Shown piece after piece: positions 8,801 through 18,762 of a stretch of 64,000 nt of DNA. The position numbers and the translations under genes are program-made. This DNA is from Bacteroidota bacterium (GTDB taxonomy: Bacteria; Bacteroidota; Bacteroidia; J057; JADKCL01). The first letter of the stretch is position 1, and each line of letters opens with the position of its first letter. A model generated the notes under the pieces. It searched no databases. It was not told where the DNA came from and saw only the letters and a program-made list of their open reading frames with translations. Where the stretch lies: positions 1-64,000 of the forward strand of contig JADKCL010000006.1 of NCBI GenBank assembly GCA_016718825.1. Direction: 5' to 3'.

Positions 8801-9313
8801 ATGGAAAACCAAAAATCATACTCCTATGTCGGGCCCAAGGACTTGCTCAGTTTGGTGAAAGATGAGAATAGGGGGCATAGAATCAATGATCTGAACAAAC
8901 TCGCCGTTTGGATGGAAAATAATAGGCAAATGATTGAATACGGCAGGCTGACAGCAACTTTCGTAATCAATGAAGACCAAGAGTTGGTCATTGCGGATCG
9001 GCATTCAGAACATGTGGCTTGCGCCGGCGGGAAAAATGTGTTGGCAGCTGGAGAAATAACTTTCAGCCTGGATGGCGAGAACATTGAGGTGATTGGGATT
9101 ACCAATCAGTCCACTGGCTACTGTCCCAAAGTTGATAGCTGGAGTATTGTACACAAAGTCCTGGATGCCATGGTGATTCAGCATCCTGATTATTTTACCT
9201 ATGCATTTGAATTCAGGCGTTGCGACGATTGTGGGAATACCAATCTTGTCAAGGACGGTGATTTCACTTGTGCGATCTGCGAAGCAAGTTTGGATGAAGC
9301 ATGGAACTATTAG
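8801..9313 (+). CDS. Conserved 170-aa protein with C-terminal zinc ribbon
   Basis: The frame is open from 8591, but the ATG at 8801 follows an AAGGAG sequence and begins the conserved part. The middle has the conserved stretch IADRHSEHVACAGGKNVLAA and then GEITF, which I recognise from a widespread family of unknown function. The C-terminus has two CxxC pairs (CDDCGN and CAICEAS), a likely zinc ribbon. There is no signal peptide. It is one of the few plus-strand genes in this zone. Its size and context resemble immunity-type proteins, but that is inference. Confidence 0.7.
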   Translation: MENQKSYSYVGPKDLLSLVKDENRGHRINDLNKLAVWMENNRQMIEYGRLTATFVINEDQELVIADRHSEHVACAGGKNVLAAGEITFSLDGENIEVIGITNQSTGYCPKVDSWSIVHKVLDAMVIQHPDYFTYAFEFRRCDDCGNTNLVKDGDFTCAICEASLDEAWNY

Positions 9314-9504
9314 CTGCATCCAAGTTGGGGTGATGATCCCAGCACCTGCTGGAATCCCGTCACGCGTAAAACAGAAGTCGGCAAGAGCTTCCCCACTGTT
9401 CGTCCCATGAATGGAAACCCCAGCCCCGTCCACGCAGCCCCGACCACATTCCCATCAAAAAAATGGTACATGATTTGATACACCTCCAAAATCAAAGTTG
9501 TACA

Positions 9505-10599
9505 ATGATGAAGACAATGATGTTCGTTCGGGTGTTGTTCATTTTGGGCACTGTGCTGGGTGGTACGGGAGTTTGGGCACAGTCCGCGGTTTCCTTGCGG
9601 TTCTGGAATGCGGGCATGCCCGTGACCCATGCGCAAGTGTCGGTGGCGCAGGGCGGCATGACATTGGGCAGTGGATTCACGGACGCGAATGGGCAGGTAA
9701 CGATCCCGGTGCCGTATTTGCAAGGGCCGCGCATCGATGTAAGCGGGACGCAGCAGGCCGGCAATACCACGCGGACGTGGAACTTGCAGGGCGTGGTGAT
9801 GCTCGATGCACGCAATTCGGCGGATGTACACCTCGATCGGACGGTTTCCCCCACCATCCCGAACCTGCTTCCGGGCAGCCTGTCCACGACTTGGCCGCCG
9901 ACGAACAACCCGGGTGCCCGCCTCCTGCAGCCCACAGGTCCAGCCAACTTGGGCGCTTTCTCCCCGTCCACCACGACGAACGCCAATCCCAGCCTCGGGG
10001 GCATTGACCTGAATCAGATCCTCACCTTCAACAATGCCACCTTGAATGCGACCGACATCACCGGATTGCAAAGCGCGATCGATGCGATGAACAACGCCGG
10101 CCTCGGAAATAGCCTCAACGGTTACAGCATCTACATGCCCAATGGCAACGGCAGCAATACGATCCTGAAAATCCCTGGCGGAAACCCGACGCCGACGCAG
10201 CTGATGCCGTTCGGCAACAATGCCGTGGCTCCCACCCCGGGTCCCAAAACGCTGACCGCCCCCAAGGTGGACAGCACGGGCCTGTCCACGACCAAAATCG
10301 ATACGACGCAACCCAAGGTGGTGAATCCCGCAACCAAGCCGCGTGTGAAGTTGCATATCAAGAGCGAAACGGGCGAATTGATCTCCGTCTATCTGGATGA
10401 CAGTCAGGTAAATCCGACCCCCGCTGCAGATGTCGTGGCGCAGTTGCCGATCACGTATGGGCTGCATCCGGTGGTGCGGGTCGAGTTTCAGAATAAGAAT
10501 ATCAAGCCCATCGAGCAGACCTTGACCCTCAGTGGCAATCAGGCGCAATACGATTTTGTGGTGCGCAAGAATGCACGCGGCGAATGGGTCGTGGAGTGA
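9505..10599 (+). CDS. Secreted protein of unknown function, Pro/Asn/Thr-rich centre
   Basis: The 364-residue protein begins at the tandem ATGs at 9505-9510, giving a signal peptide that ends ...GVWAQS. Residues of about 25-105 look like a beta-sandwich of the kind that binds or spaces domains (AGMPVTHAQVSVAQGGMTLG, FTDANGQVTIPVP). The centre is low in complexity, rich in N, T, P and G. The last 85 residues form a second compact domain (VKLHIKSETGELISVYLDD ... QYDFVVRKNARGEWVVE) resembling PEGA-like cell-surface domains. No sorting domain is seen, so it probably stays in the periplasm or outer membrane. Composition is GC-rich relative to the flanks. Confidence 0.65.
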   Translation: MMKTMMFVRVLFILGTVLGGTGVWAQSAVSLRFWNAGMPVTHAQVSVAQGGMTLGSGFTDANGQVTIPVPYLQGPRIDVSGTQQAGNTTRTWNLQGVVMLDARNSADVHLDRTVSPTIPNLLPGSLSTTWPPTNNPGARLLQPTGPANLGAFSPSTTTNANPSLGGIDLNQILTFNNATLNATDITGLQSAIDAMNNAGLGNSLNGYSIYMPNGNGSNTILKIPGGNPTPTQLMPFGNNAVAPTPGPKTLTAPKVDSTGLSTTKIDTTQPKVVNPATKPRVKLHIKSETGELISVYLDDSQVNPTPAADVVAQLPITYGLHPVVRVEFQNKNIKPIEQTLTLSGNQAQYDFVVRKNARGEWVVE

Positions 10600-10763
10600 C
10601 CATGGTTGGTTTCCATGGACCAAGCGAGGATCGCCCCACACGGTGAGGTCCGTAAGGTATCTGAAAGGCCTCCGCCAAACTCCTAGCGAATCGGCATCCG
10701 AAGTGTCATCAGCTTTGCTTGGCGCTTCGAGCCGGAGTGGCAAGGTGAACGGATGTACAATCG

Positions 10764-11267
10764 CTAAAATTCCGGCCTGGGAATTTCAATCTCAATGGGA
10801 TACCGCACTTTGTCTGCGCGTTCTTCGTCAAAGGGTTTTTCCAAAAAAGTAATCAGGCCCAAATCGTTGTCTCTGATGAAATCGAGGATTTCGATAATGG
10901 GCAAAAAGTCCATATTCCAGTATTCACGTTTGTCTTCAGGCACTTGCAAAAGAACCTGATCGAATGCCGATTTAAAGTCAACAATTTTGGGTTGAACTGA
11001 TTGTGCACTTTGGTAAAAAGGGGGGCGGAAAGGATGCCAATAGGATTCATTTATTATTTCGCCGCTATCAAGCAATTCAAACATTGCTTGGTCCAATTCC
11101 TCAAAACCAGTTCCTGCCGACAAATAATAATGGGTAGTCACCTCGACTTTTCGTGCGTTCAGATAGGTATTTTCACCCACCAAATTGCTTTCTACAGAAT
11201 CAAAACACGCTCTAAAGATGTCATATTCTGTTTCGCTGACTGCTGCTAGGATCAATGCGTATGCCAT
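10764..11267 (-). CDS. Hypothetical protein
   Basis: This acidic 167-residue soluble protein has an ATG at 11267. It begins MAYALILAAVSETEYDIFRA, contains KREYWNMDFLPIIEILDF and LGLITFLEKPFDEE, and has no signal peptide or membrane helix. I do not recognise the family. It stands alone on the minus strand between two plus-strand secreted-protein genes, and its size and composition resemble the other immunity-like genes in the window. Confidence 0.55.
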   Translation of the reverse strand: MAYALILAAVSETEYDIFRACFDSVESNLVGENTYLNARKVEVTTHYYLSAGTGFEELDQAMFELLDSGEIINESYWHPFRPPFYQSAQSVQPKIVDFKSAFDQVLLQVPEDKREYWNMDFLPIIEILDFIRDNDLGLITFLEKPFDEERADKVRYPIEIEIPRPEF

Positions 11268-11642
11268 ATTTTATCATTTGTTGATCGAGAATTTCGCCAG
11301 AATCCGTCGTTTTTTGCTTTCATTGAACCTTCCACACGATCAATTCACCGCGGGCTGGGTCGAAAGATACACGCTATTGGATTGAAGAAAGGGATCCTCA
11401 AATCCTTCTCAAATACTACTTAGTTTTTGCGAATGTAATGGATTTTATGCCGCCTTCCATGGATGCAGGACGAAGGTTTGGAGCACAGCCAAATTTCATC
11501 CACCGGCCAAGTACTTTTCTGCTCCCAAAAACGGCACGCTTCTTGTCTTGCATCGGAGACCCATATCTTCGAATGGGTCGCGTTTTAGAAATTCAGAAAT
11601 CATCGGCATCTTGCGTACGCGTTCTACCAAAGTATTTCGTTC
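11268..11642. other. 375-bp intergenic region, nothing recognised
   Basis: No frame shows convincing protein character and no repeat shared with the rest of the window was noticed. It presumably contains the divergent promoters of the genes starting at 11267 and 11643. Confidence 0.4.
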
Positions 11643-13145
11643 ATGAAAAAATCCATCCTCTTCCTTGGTTTCCTGATGCTCCTCGGCTTTGGTGCCATGG
11701 GGCAATGCAACTGGGTCAATGGCTCCGATCCAAATTCGCCCAATGACGGAGGTCGGGGCATCATGGACTGGAATGCGCATTACAACTACATCCTGGTTGT
11801 CACCGATCTCGGTCCAAGCGCAAGTTTTGTCGGCAGCCGAATGGCCAATCTGAAAGGATGCCTCCCGCAGGAGCGCTATGCGGCCCTTTACGCTTCGCTT
11901 TCGCTCAAAATCGCCCGCTATGGCATTAACTTCGCGGGATGGACCAATACCATCACCAATACGCTGCCTGGCGATGCCGGCTGTGGTTATTTGGATTCAC
12001 TTGCCCACCATGGCTACGCGATGGGCGCCGGCTACACGAATTGCGGCACCCTCGTCCAAGGACGCATGACGGCATTGGCGCCACGCATCAGCAAGGACAA
12101 TTATGCCCGCCTCTATGCCGATGTCTCCATCATCATCGCCAAAACCGCGCTTGCATTCAGCGTCCCGACCGTTCAACCCGTCGTGACAACCACCCCGACC
12201 GTTGTGACAACGACTCCGTCGCCCGGAGTTTACAATTTGTCGTTTGGAACCTTGGTTCCCAAAAGCAGCCCTTGGGGCACCGTATTGGAAACCTGGAAGC
12301 GGGCCGTGGAGGATCAAAGCCAAGGGCGGATGCAGCTGACCATCTATTACACCGGCGCTCAAGGCGATGAAGGCGCGATGGTCGGCAAGATCAAGGCGGG
12401 ACAATTGGACGGTGCGCTCCTGACCTCCGTGGGCCTTGGAAAATTCCACAAGCCGATTCTGGCGATGCAGATGCCGGGATTGTTTGACAATTGGACCGTA
12501 TTTGACAATGCCTTTGCTGCCGTCAAAAGCGATTTTGAAAGCGGAGCTGACAATGCGGGATTGAAGGTGCTCGGATGGTGCAGTTTCGGTCAGTCCCGCC
12601 TCATGTCCAATGGATTCGCAGTGAGGATGCCGACAGACTTGCAAGGGAAAAAGTCCTTTCTCTGGCGCGACGATATTGTATGGCCGGCGTTTTTCCAAGC
12701 CATCAATGTTTCTGCGGTCAACCTCAACATTCCCGAGGTACTTCCCAGCCTTAATATCTCCGCGATCAACACCCTGACTTGTCCTCCCCTTTTCGCAGAA
12801 TCCTTGAATTGGTCAGGAAAATTTACGCATATCAGCGCCAAGACCGATGCCTATTGGGTGGGGGCGATCGGGTTTTCAAAGAGCACCACGGATTCGCTGC
12901 CGCCGGACCTGAGTGCCATTCTTTTTGACACGGGACGTTTGGCAGCCAGCGCGATGAAAACCAAGATGCGCACGGACGACGATGCCGCTTTCACACGGTT
13001 GAAGGCCAATATGACCCTCGTGACGCGTACGACACAGGAGCAAGCCGCTTGGGACGCGGTGTTCAAAACGACCCGCACGCGCCTCGCGCAAGGGACTTTT
13101 GATCCGGCATTGGTGACGCGTTTGGAGCAGCTCGGCGGGAAGTGA
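11643..13145 (+). CDS. TRAP-type (DctP-like) solute-binding protein with an extra N-terminal domain
   Basis: After a signal peptide (ends ...GFGAMGQ), residues of about 25-180 hold two similar halves containing ERYAALYASLSLKIARYG and DNYARLYADVSIIIAKTA. A Thr/Pro/Val-rich linker leads to a domain of about 290 residues with the DctP pattern: PKSSPWGTVLETWKRAVED, GRMQLTIYYTGAQGDEGAMV and KIKAGQLDGALLTSVG. DctP proteins bind carboxylates or similar solutes for the DctQM membrane pair. No DctQ or DctM gene lies anywhere near, so it is an orphan receptor. The N-terminal repeated domain may serve for protein contact, as TPR partners do in TPAT systems. That last point is inference. Confidence 0.75.
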   Translation: MKKSILFLGFLMLLGFGAMGQCNWVNGSDPNSPNDGGRGIMDWNAHYNYILVVTDLGPSASFVGSRMANLKGCLPQERYAALYASLSLKIARYGINFAGWTNTITNTLPGDAGCGYLDSLAHHGYAMGAGYTNCGTLVQGRMTALAPRISKDNYARLYADVSIIIAKTALAFSVPTVQPVVTTTPTVVTTTPSPGVYNLSFGTLVPKSSPWGTVLETWKRAVEDQSQGRMQLTIYYTGAQGDEGAMVGKIKAGQLDGALLTSVGLGKFHKPILAMQMPGLFDNWTVFDNAFAAVKSDFESGADNAGLKVLGWCSFGQSRLMSNGFAVRMPTDLQGKKSFLWRDDIVWPAFFQAINVSAVNLNIPEVLPSLNISAINTLTCPPLFAESLNWSGKFTHISAKTDAYWVGAIGFSKSTTDSLPPDLSAILFDTGRLAASAMKTKMRTDDDAAFTRLKANMTLVTRTTQEQAAWDAVFKTTRTRLAQGTFDPALVTRLEQLGGK

Positions 13146-13212
13146 CGGGGCGAATGTCAGTGGGGGCAAACTTCACACGAAATTGGTTTGTCCACCATCC
13201 CGAAAAGCAAAG

Positions 13213-14643
13213 TCATTTCACCAACAATTTCCCCGTCCCTGCATGCCCATCCGCGGACTTCAAAACAAAAAAGTACAAGCCCGAAGGGAGTTCACCACGC
13301 TCGAGAAGGATATGATCACCTACAATTTCAGTGATCTCTTGAACTACCTGCCCTGTCATATTGGAAACGGTTAGCACGTGACGGAGGCCACGGGGATTCG
13401 CGAATTGTAGCGTGGTAGATTCAGTAAATGGATTGGGGAAGATGTTCAATGCCATTTCATTTGCCTGAGGTTCAGGAATATTGACCAACGGAATGGCGCA
13501 GGGCGCGACCGAGTCGGTTTGCTTGACATAGCATATAAGTTCACGCTCCCGATCCACAATAGCATATGTACCGTCCAGTGTTTGCCCCAAGCCAATGGTA
13601 TAATTTTGCGCATTTCCTCCATCCACGTACCAATTTAAGGTCTGATTGCATGTGTCCAATACGTAACGCGTAAATGAAAAAGTTTCACGGCCATTAAAAG
13701 GGATGGATGCATATTCCTGTCGAAGGAGTATGCCTTCAAATTGGTCCATGGTTCCCAATTCAAGAAATCGCTCTGTGGAGCGACGAAACATCCACGTGAT
13801 CGTATCTGTTGGGAGTACGGAATCAAACGGAAGCGAGTTTGTAAGCCCTCCTCTTCGTCGAAGGGATCTTGCAACGGAGTACCCGATTGAATCTCCATTC
13901 GGATAATTTTGTCTGCCCAGCACTTCAAAGCCATCGTGGTAATGCGTCCAACCAGGTGAACCCGTTACAGGCGAGGCTTCGAAAAATCTAAACTGATCGC
14001 CGACTTCGAAGTCATAAAAATCCAGGTAATTTGGTTTTGCTGGTAAACTTCTTTGCTGATAAACCGTGACGGGGGCGGATGACCAATAGGCATTAAAATT
14101 ATGGACGGTAAGTACACCATGGTTCTTCGAAATGCGCAATTCCTCCCCATTGCTGATGGAAATCGTCACGACGGAATCTACCTGTCCGTGAAAGGTTTCC
14201 AAAGTTCTGGACGAGATCATGGCTGTCAGCGATGAATCCGAATGAAAGGTCCAGCTGCTCAACAATGGGACTTGGGTTTGAATGAAAATGGTATCACCGG
14301 TCTCCGCAATGAATTGAAATTCGCCATTCGCTTTCTCCAGCATCTTGGTGCCGAGCAAGTTTTCATTCCCATAAGAATATGCAGGACCTTGCCACCAAGG
14401 GTAACCACAATTGTTGCCGGGAAATGAATCCGACACAGGAACAACAATCTTGTTGAACCAAAAAACGGAATCAGCGGCGACTTCTGTAGCGGAATCAACC
14501 TTGATGGAGTAGAATCCCGAAGGTGAATCAAACCGGTAAATATTCCCATTGGAAAACGGCCGATAATTTTGGCCAAAGGCTGCATTGAGCATGCCCACCG
14601 TGAAAAGGAGAAGCAAGAGTAGGAGGGGGGAAGTTCTTTTCAT
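13213..14643 (-). CDS. T9SS-exported protein of unknown function
   Basis: The 476-residue protein has a signal peptide (MKRTSPLLLLLLLFTVGMLN) and a type A sorting domain at the C-terminus. That domain has NIFPNPFTESTTLQFANPRG and then LTVSNMTGQVVQEIT, and ends GLYFFVLKSADGHAGTGKLLV. The body has no recognised catalytic motif and seems built of beta strands. The T9SS sorting domain directs passage through the outer membrane, followed by cleavage and anchoring or release. It stands alone, upstream of the propeller lipoprotein on the same strand. Confidence 0.85.
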   Translation of the reverse strand: MKRTSPLLLLLLLFTVGMLNAAFGQNYRPFSNGNIYRFDSPSGFYSIKVDSATEVAADSVFWFNKIVVPVSDSFPGNNCGYPWWQGPAYSYGNENLLGTKMLEKANGEFQFIAETGDTIFIQTQVPLLSSWTFHSDSSLTAMISSRTLETFHGQVDSVVTISISNGEELRISKNHGVLTVHNFNAYWSSAPVTVYQQRSLPAKPNYLDFYDFEVGDQFRFFEASPVTGSPGWTHYHDGFEVLGRQNYPNGDSIGYSVARSLRRRGGLTNSLPFDSVLPTDTITWMFRRSTERFLELGTMDQFEGILLRQEYASIPFNGRETFSFTRYVLDTCNQTLNWYVDGGNAQNYTIGLGQTLDGTYAIVDRERELICYVKQTDSVAPCAIPLVNIPEPQANEMALNIFPNPFTESTTLQFANPRGLRHVLTVSNMTGQVVQEITEIVGDHILLERGELPSGLYFFVLKSADGHAGTGKLLVK

Positions 14644-14772
14644 GATTTTAAATGGATGATTGGTTAAGTTTTTTCCTAGGGATTCAATGTAGTCAAGCGT
14701 TTCTTTTTTCGAGTTCCAATTGTTTCGCCTTTTGCCTTGTCCTTGAGCAGTATTTGTGCCGTTAAGAATGTG

Positions 14773-15909
14773 TCATCCCTCCTTGTATTCGGAAAAAGTG
14801 GCAAAGGAATTTCCATCAAAACGGCTCAAGCCAAACGATCTTGTTCCAAACCAAAGGTTTCCGGCTTTGTCTTCAAAGATACTCCAAACGGAATTGTTGA
14901 TTAGTCCATCAGTCGTTGTATAATTTTTTGTAATTTTTCCATCATAGGAGAAGACACCACCCCCATCTGTTCCGAGCCAAAAAACCCCTTTTTTATCCTC
15001 TAAAATTGAAATTACGCCTTTGCTACTAAATGCTTCACTTTCTCCAAAATTTGTAAACATATTTCCATCAAATCTACAAATCCCGTGCCTTCTCGTGGCA
15101 AACAAAATATTTCCAGACCTATCTTCTATCATGCAATGAATCATGTCATCCGTAATGTAGTCTGGCGAATGGACATATTGTGTATAGGAAGAAGAATTAG
15201 CATTGCTTCTTTCATCTTCTCCGTACAAATAATAATCGGAAGATGGAAGAAAGTGAGATAGGATTTTCCCGTCGTATCGCCACACACCACCTCTGTTAAA
15301 AGAACTAAACCAAATGTGTCCATTTTTATCTTGGATAATGTCACTGATCATTTTTTCGCGCATGTCAGGAAATAATGGATGCTCATATCTGTAGAGGAAA
15401 TTTGAAACCTTTGTCCCATCATGCCGATAAAGTCCCTTGGCCATTGCGCCAAACCAAATGTTGCCCTCTCGGTCTTCCAAAAGGCTGGTAATTCTCAATT
15501 CGGTCAAGCTATCGGATTCGAAATAATTACTGAAAGTTTTCCCATCATACTTACAAATTCCTGCATTTGTACCAATCAGAATATCTCCGGATTTACGCTG
15601 AATGATATCCCCAGCATCATTGTCGCACAGTCCGTCTTTCGTAGTAAAATTGGTAAATGATTCTCCATCATAACGGTAAACGCCTTCTCCACTTGTGCTG
15701 AACCAAAGGTTGCCATCTCGATCCTGCAACTCACATGTTATATTTCCTGAGGTAGCACCTTGTGTTCGGATGATCATGGGATGATTTTCCGTAGAAGCCT
15801 TGTCCTGACTTACACTGTCATTGGGCAAATTCGTTTTGACTTGTCGGCTACAAGAGGCTAATGCAAGCAATGTCAGCAGAGTAAATATTGTGATTCTTAA
15901 CGTGTTCAT
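14773..15909 (-). CDS. Seven-repeat regulator-propeller lipoprotein (paralogue 1)
   Basis: I chose the ATG at 15909, which yields a lipoprotein signal with lipobox LALASC. The open frame upstream is not protein-like. The 378-residue protein has seven copies of a repeat of the type [ND]LWFGT..G..RYDG..FTNF, for example DLWFSTSGEGVYRYDG and NIWFGAMAKGLYRHDG. This is the Reg_prop repeat that forms the sensor propeller of hybrid two-component systems. Here no transmembrane helix, Y_Y_Y domain or kinase follows, so it is a free-standing periplasmic propeller. Paralogues lie at 27787 and 33582. Confidence 0.85.
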   Translation of the reverse strand: MNTLRITIFTLLTLLALASCSRQVKTNLPNDSVSQDKASTENHPMIIRTQGATSGNITCELQDRDGNLWFSTSGEGVYRYDGESFTNFTTKDGLCDNDAGDIIQRKSGDILIGTNAGICKYDGKTFSNYFESDSLTELRITSLLEDREGNIWFGAMAKGLYRHDGTKVSNFLYRYEHPLFPDMREKMISDIIQDKNGHIWFSSFNRGGVWRYDGKILSHFLPSSDYYLYGEDERSNANSSSYTQYVHSPDYITDDMIHCMIEDRSGNILFATRRHGICRFDGNMFTNFGESEAFSSKGVISILEDKKGVFWLGTDGGGVFSYDGKITKNYTTTDGLINNSVWSIFEDKAGNLWFGTRSFGLSRFDGNSFATFSEYKEG

Positions 15910-16171
15910 TTTTCCAAATTCAATCTGAAGCGGCTTATGGTTGCAGCCAAAAGTTGTACAATCGAAATCACCATTCCCTAGAAAGTTAAGGATTCGGATC
16001 ACAAGATTCAAGTGACAGTTGTTAATTATTCTAAATTGGAACGAATCCGAGCAACCTTGTTGTGTCACAATTGGCCATCCATAGACCAACCCTCCTTCTG
16101 GTTCGATACCGCCGAGGCATGCATTCTAGGACCAAGACAACCACAAAATCGCCTCAACCCCTTTTAATCGC

Positions 16172-16690
16172 CTACTTTCTCGTCAAGATCGCCCGTGCCT
16201 TTTTCTCCAGAGAACCCCCATTTTCCAATACAATCCGCCCCAATACAATCCGCAATTCATGGCGCAAATCGGGCTGCTGCCTGCAATACCTGTCCAACGC
16301 AGCCATCGCGAAGATCCTGGTCGAGAGGAGCACTTTGGGATCCATCAGCCACTGAAACAGCGCCTCCACGGCTTCGCCTTCGATTTCCTCGGGGATGCCG
16401 GCGAGGGCGAAGAACTTGGCGAGGCTGCGTTCGAAATTTTGGATAACGATTTCCTTCCGATGCGTGAAAAGATAAGGAATCACGGGCCGCACCAGCTCCG
16501 GAGCACGCTCGACAATGCCGCCGAGCATCCAACTGAAACGTGTCGCGACCTTTTTCTCGGCATGGATCAGCGTGATCAGGTCTGCAATCGCGAGATTTTG
16601 TTGCACGATGTGGGCGCCCCATTGCCGCAAATTGGCATCGGATGCATCCTGCAACAGCGAATAGTGGAGTTGTTGGAGGAAGGGCGTCAT
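16172..16690 (-). CDS. HEAT/ARM-like helical protein (intact member of decayed family)
   Basis: This 172-residue all-helical protein is probably cytosolic. It has paired helices of HEAT type (FLQQLHYSLLQDASDANLRQ, then VATRFSWMLGGIVERAPELV and LLSTRIFAMAALDRYC). In databases such proteins are sometimes labelled adenylosuccinate lyase-related because of gene neighbourhood. I see no lyase signature. Its last 45-60 residues are the part preserved in the three dead copies at 1390, 2660 and 4550, so this is the best candidate for the parent or a sister gene. Function is unknown. Confidence 0.7.
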   Translation of the reverse strand: MTPFLQQLHYSLLQDASDANLRQWGAHIVQQNLAIADLITLIHAEKKVATRFSWMLGGIVERAPELVRPVIPYLFTHRKEIVIQNFERSLAKFFALAGIPEEIEGEAVEALFQWLMDPKVLLSTRIFAMAALDRYCRQQPDLRHELRIVLGRIVLENGGSLEKKARAILTRK

Positions 16691-16802
16691 TTGGTGGTGG
16701 GATAGGAGGATAGCAGCTTCAGGCGGCGTGCGTCCGCGTTTGACCTTTGCGTCGTTTCACTGCACCCACATTTCTTGTCACAAGTTTGCAGGATTGAACG
16801 TA

Positions 16803-17324
16803 TCATTTGTATTTGATCAAATATTCCAATTCCTCGATCCTTTTGCGTGTGATGAAAACCATCGAACTGAGAAACGATATACTCACCCAATGTCCCACGT
16901 AGCCTTCAGATTCCAAACTGCTTACTGATCTTCTGTTGATCACCCAAGCTTGCTGGAATTGGACAATTGATTTCCTGATCGAGTCATTTTGAATTTCGTT
17001 CAGATATCTCATGAATCGCTCATTCAGGATAGAATCCACTTGTTGAAATTCGAAATTTAAGCAGATTTTCAATTGGGCATTGTTGCCATCTAAGCTGTCA
17101 CAATCTGATTTGTGGGCACCATGCATGTAATGTGCGGACTTGATCCGGTCAACATCCGAATGGTCTTGTGCCATTCCTACTTGACAAATGAGTACGATCA
17201 TCCATGTCAACAATAGCGTATGCAATGGTGATTTGCCTCCATTCCTCGAAAAATAAAACGGCGAGTTGGATTTTGTATACCAAGAAATTGGCTTACGAAT
17301 CCACCAGATGTATGCATCGACCAT
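16803..17324 (-). CDS. LprI/DUF1311-like secreted protein
   Basis: The best start is the ATG at 17324, five bases past the stop of the upstream T9SS gene. A later ATG at 17201 is possible. A hydrophobic segment (LLLTWMIVLICQVGMAQ) acts as signal peptide. The mature part contains CDSLDGNNAQLKICLNFEFQ and FQQAWVINRRSVS, matching the DUF1311/LprI pattern of a conserved Cys pair followed by an AQ.AW.NYR-like motif. LprI-type proteins inhibit lysozyme in some bacteria. Close spacing to the upstream gene suggests co-transcription. Confidence 0.6.
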   Translation of the reverse strand: MVDAYIWWIRKPISWYTKSNSPFYFSRNGGKSPLHTLLLTWMIVLICQVGMAQDHSDVDRIKSAHYMHGAHKSDCDSLDGNNAQLKICLNFEFQQVDSILNERFMRYLNEIQNDSIRKSIVQFQQAWVINRRSVSSLESEGYVGHWVSISFLSSMVFITRKRIEELEYLIKYK

Positions 17325-17328
17325 TTTC

Positions 17329-18762
17329 CTATTGCTTGACAAACCTTTGGCGCCCAATTTTATTGCGTGAAGAGACCTCAACTACATATACACCGTTTGT
17401 GAGTGCAGCAAGGTCGATATTGGTTTGCTGTTTGGATGTCGTCGCGCGGATTTGTTGCTGTCCCAGCATGTTGTAAATATTTACCGTGGCATCATGGATG
17501 TTGGTCGGTAAGTCAACGGTGAGGTAGCTGGATGCAGGATTTGGGAATATCTTAAAGTTCAAAAATTCAATGTCTTGGATGCCAGCAGGAAAAGACAATG
17601 AGGCGGGCGAACTTGTATTATGACAAGCACCTAAACTGTCGTAAACAATACAACGATATTGGAAATTGTTCATTGTCAATTGAACATTTGCAATCGTCAA
17701 AGTGTTAGTCGTTACGCCGCTGTATGGACCAGCATTTGTAAGGTTAACATAACCCAAGCCTGCGTCTTGCTGCCATTGAAAGTTGGCGTTTGATGATGCT
17801 GAAATATAGAACTGCACATTGGTTCCAACAACTGCTGTTTCGCTTTGAATTGGTGCAAATATTGCGCAGTTCGGGGGAAAAACATAGTTTGGGTTCTTGA
17901 TGAGAATTGTTTGAGTTATTGTATCGGAGCAATTGTTCACACTGTCATGCGTCCTGAGCGTTACAAGCGTTGGTGAAACTCTTCGGTAACTGATGTAATT
18001 GAAATTGAAAGAAGCAGATGGTCCGTTCAGTGGAATTGGATTTCCAAACCCTGAAATGGAGAATGTATAACTCGTAGCATTCTTATTCATTGCGTTGAAT
18101 GTTACCACAGCTTGGTTGGGCTGATAATCAATGACAAATTCAAAATTTGCAGAACAGTTTTGATAGTTATTCGATGAAAAATAATCATGGGGAAGGGTTT
18201 CGTAGTATGCATTGAAAATTCTGTATCCATAAATACTATCGCTACTTGCAGCTTGCATTCCGTGAAGGAATAAAGAAGAACCCCAATTGCCAAGACTAAA
18301 TCCATTACAAATGTTCTGAGCATTTGCAAAAACATGACAACCCAAATGCAGACCCGAACAATTGGTCGAAAGGTTGGTTGTTTGAGGCGAATTTCCTACA
18401 ATTGTATCGGTAAAGAAAACATTGCACGCCAATGTGTCTGGCTTGATTACATTGATCCAATTCTCTTTCACATCAACGCAGTTGGATACTGTGTCCACTC
18501 CATAAAGTGTAACAAGATATTTTCCATCGTCTGGAAACACATGAACTGGAGAAAAGTCATTGGAACCTGAGCCGTCACCAAAGTTCCAATAGAAGTGCGC
18601 GTTTGAAACACTTGAAAGATTGGTAAAGGTCAAGGTGTCAGTTGTCCCGCTGTAGCTATAATTTGCGGTGCATTGTCCTTTCACCATCTTGATTCCTGAA
18701 GAAAGAACGATGATCAGGATGATCAGATAGTTCAGTATTTTCCTTGACTTATACGTTTTCAT
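17329..18762 (-). CDS. T9SS-exported PKD/Ig-like domain protein
   Basis: The ATG at 18762 gives MKTYKSRKILNYLIILIIV, a signal peptide ending near VKGQC. A PKD domain follows (FYWNFGDGSGSNDFSPVHVF), then a region of unknown fold, then an Ig-like domain (VVGTNVQFYISASSNANFQW ... FQYRCIVYDSLGAC). The C-terminal sorting domain has FKIFPNPASSYLTVDLPTN and VNIYNMLGQQQ and ends in GVYVVEVSSRNKIGRQRFVKQ. PKD and Ig domains are adhesive or spacer modules, so a cell-surface adhesin or carrier is likely. No enzyme domain is visible. Confidence 0.85.
   Translation of the reverse strand: MKTYKSRKILNYLIILIIVLSSGIKMVKGQCTANYSYSGTTDTLTFTNLSSVSNAHFYWNFGDGSGSNDFSPVHVFPDDGKYLVTLYGVDTVSNCVDVKENWINVIKPDTLACNVFFTDTIVGNSPQTTNLSTNCSGLHLGCHVFANAQNICNGFSLGNWGSSLFLHGMQAASSDSIYGYRIFNAYYETLPHDYFSSNNYQNCSANFEFVIDYQPNQAVVTFNAMNKNATSYTFSISGFGNPIPLNGPSASFNFNYISYRRVSPTLVTLRTHDSVNNCSDTITQTILIKNPNYVFPPNCAIFAPIQSETAVVGTNVQFYISASSNANFQWQQDAGLGYVNLTNAGPYSGVTTNTLTIANVQLTMNNFQYRCIVYDSLGACHNTSSPASLSFPAGIQDIEFLNFKIFPNPASSYLTVDLPTNIHDATVNIYNMLGQQQIRATTSKQQTNIDLAALTNGVYVVEVSSRNKIGRQRFVKQ

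Noticed and set aside
9310..10743. 477-codon minus-strand open frame
   Set aside because: It is antisense to the secreted protein at 9505, which has a signal peptide and sensible domain composition. The minus frame is Arg/His/Gly-rich.
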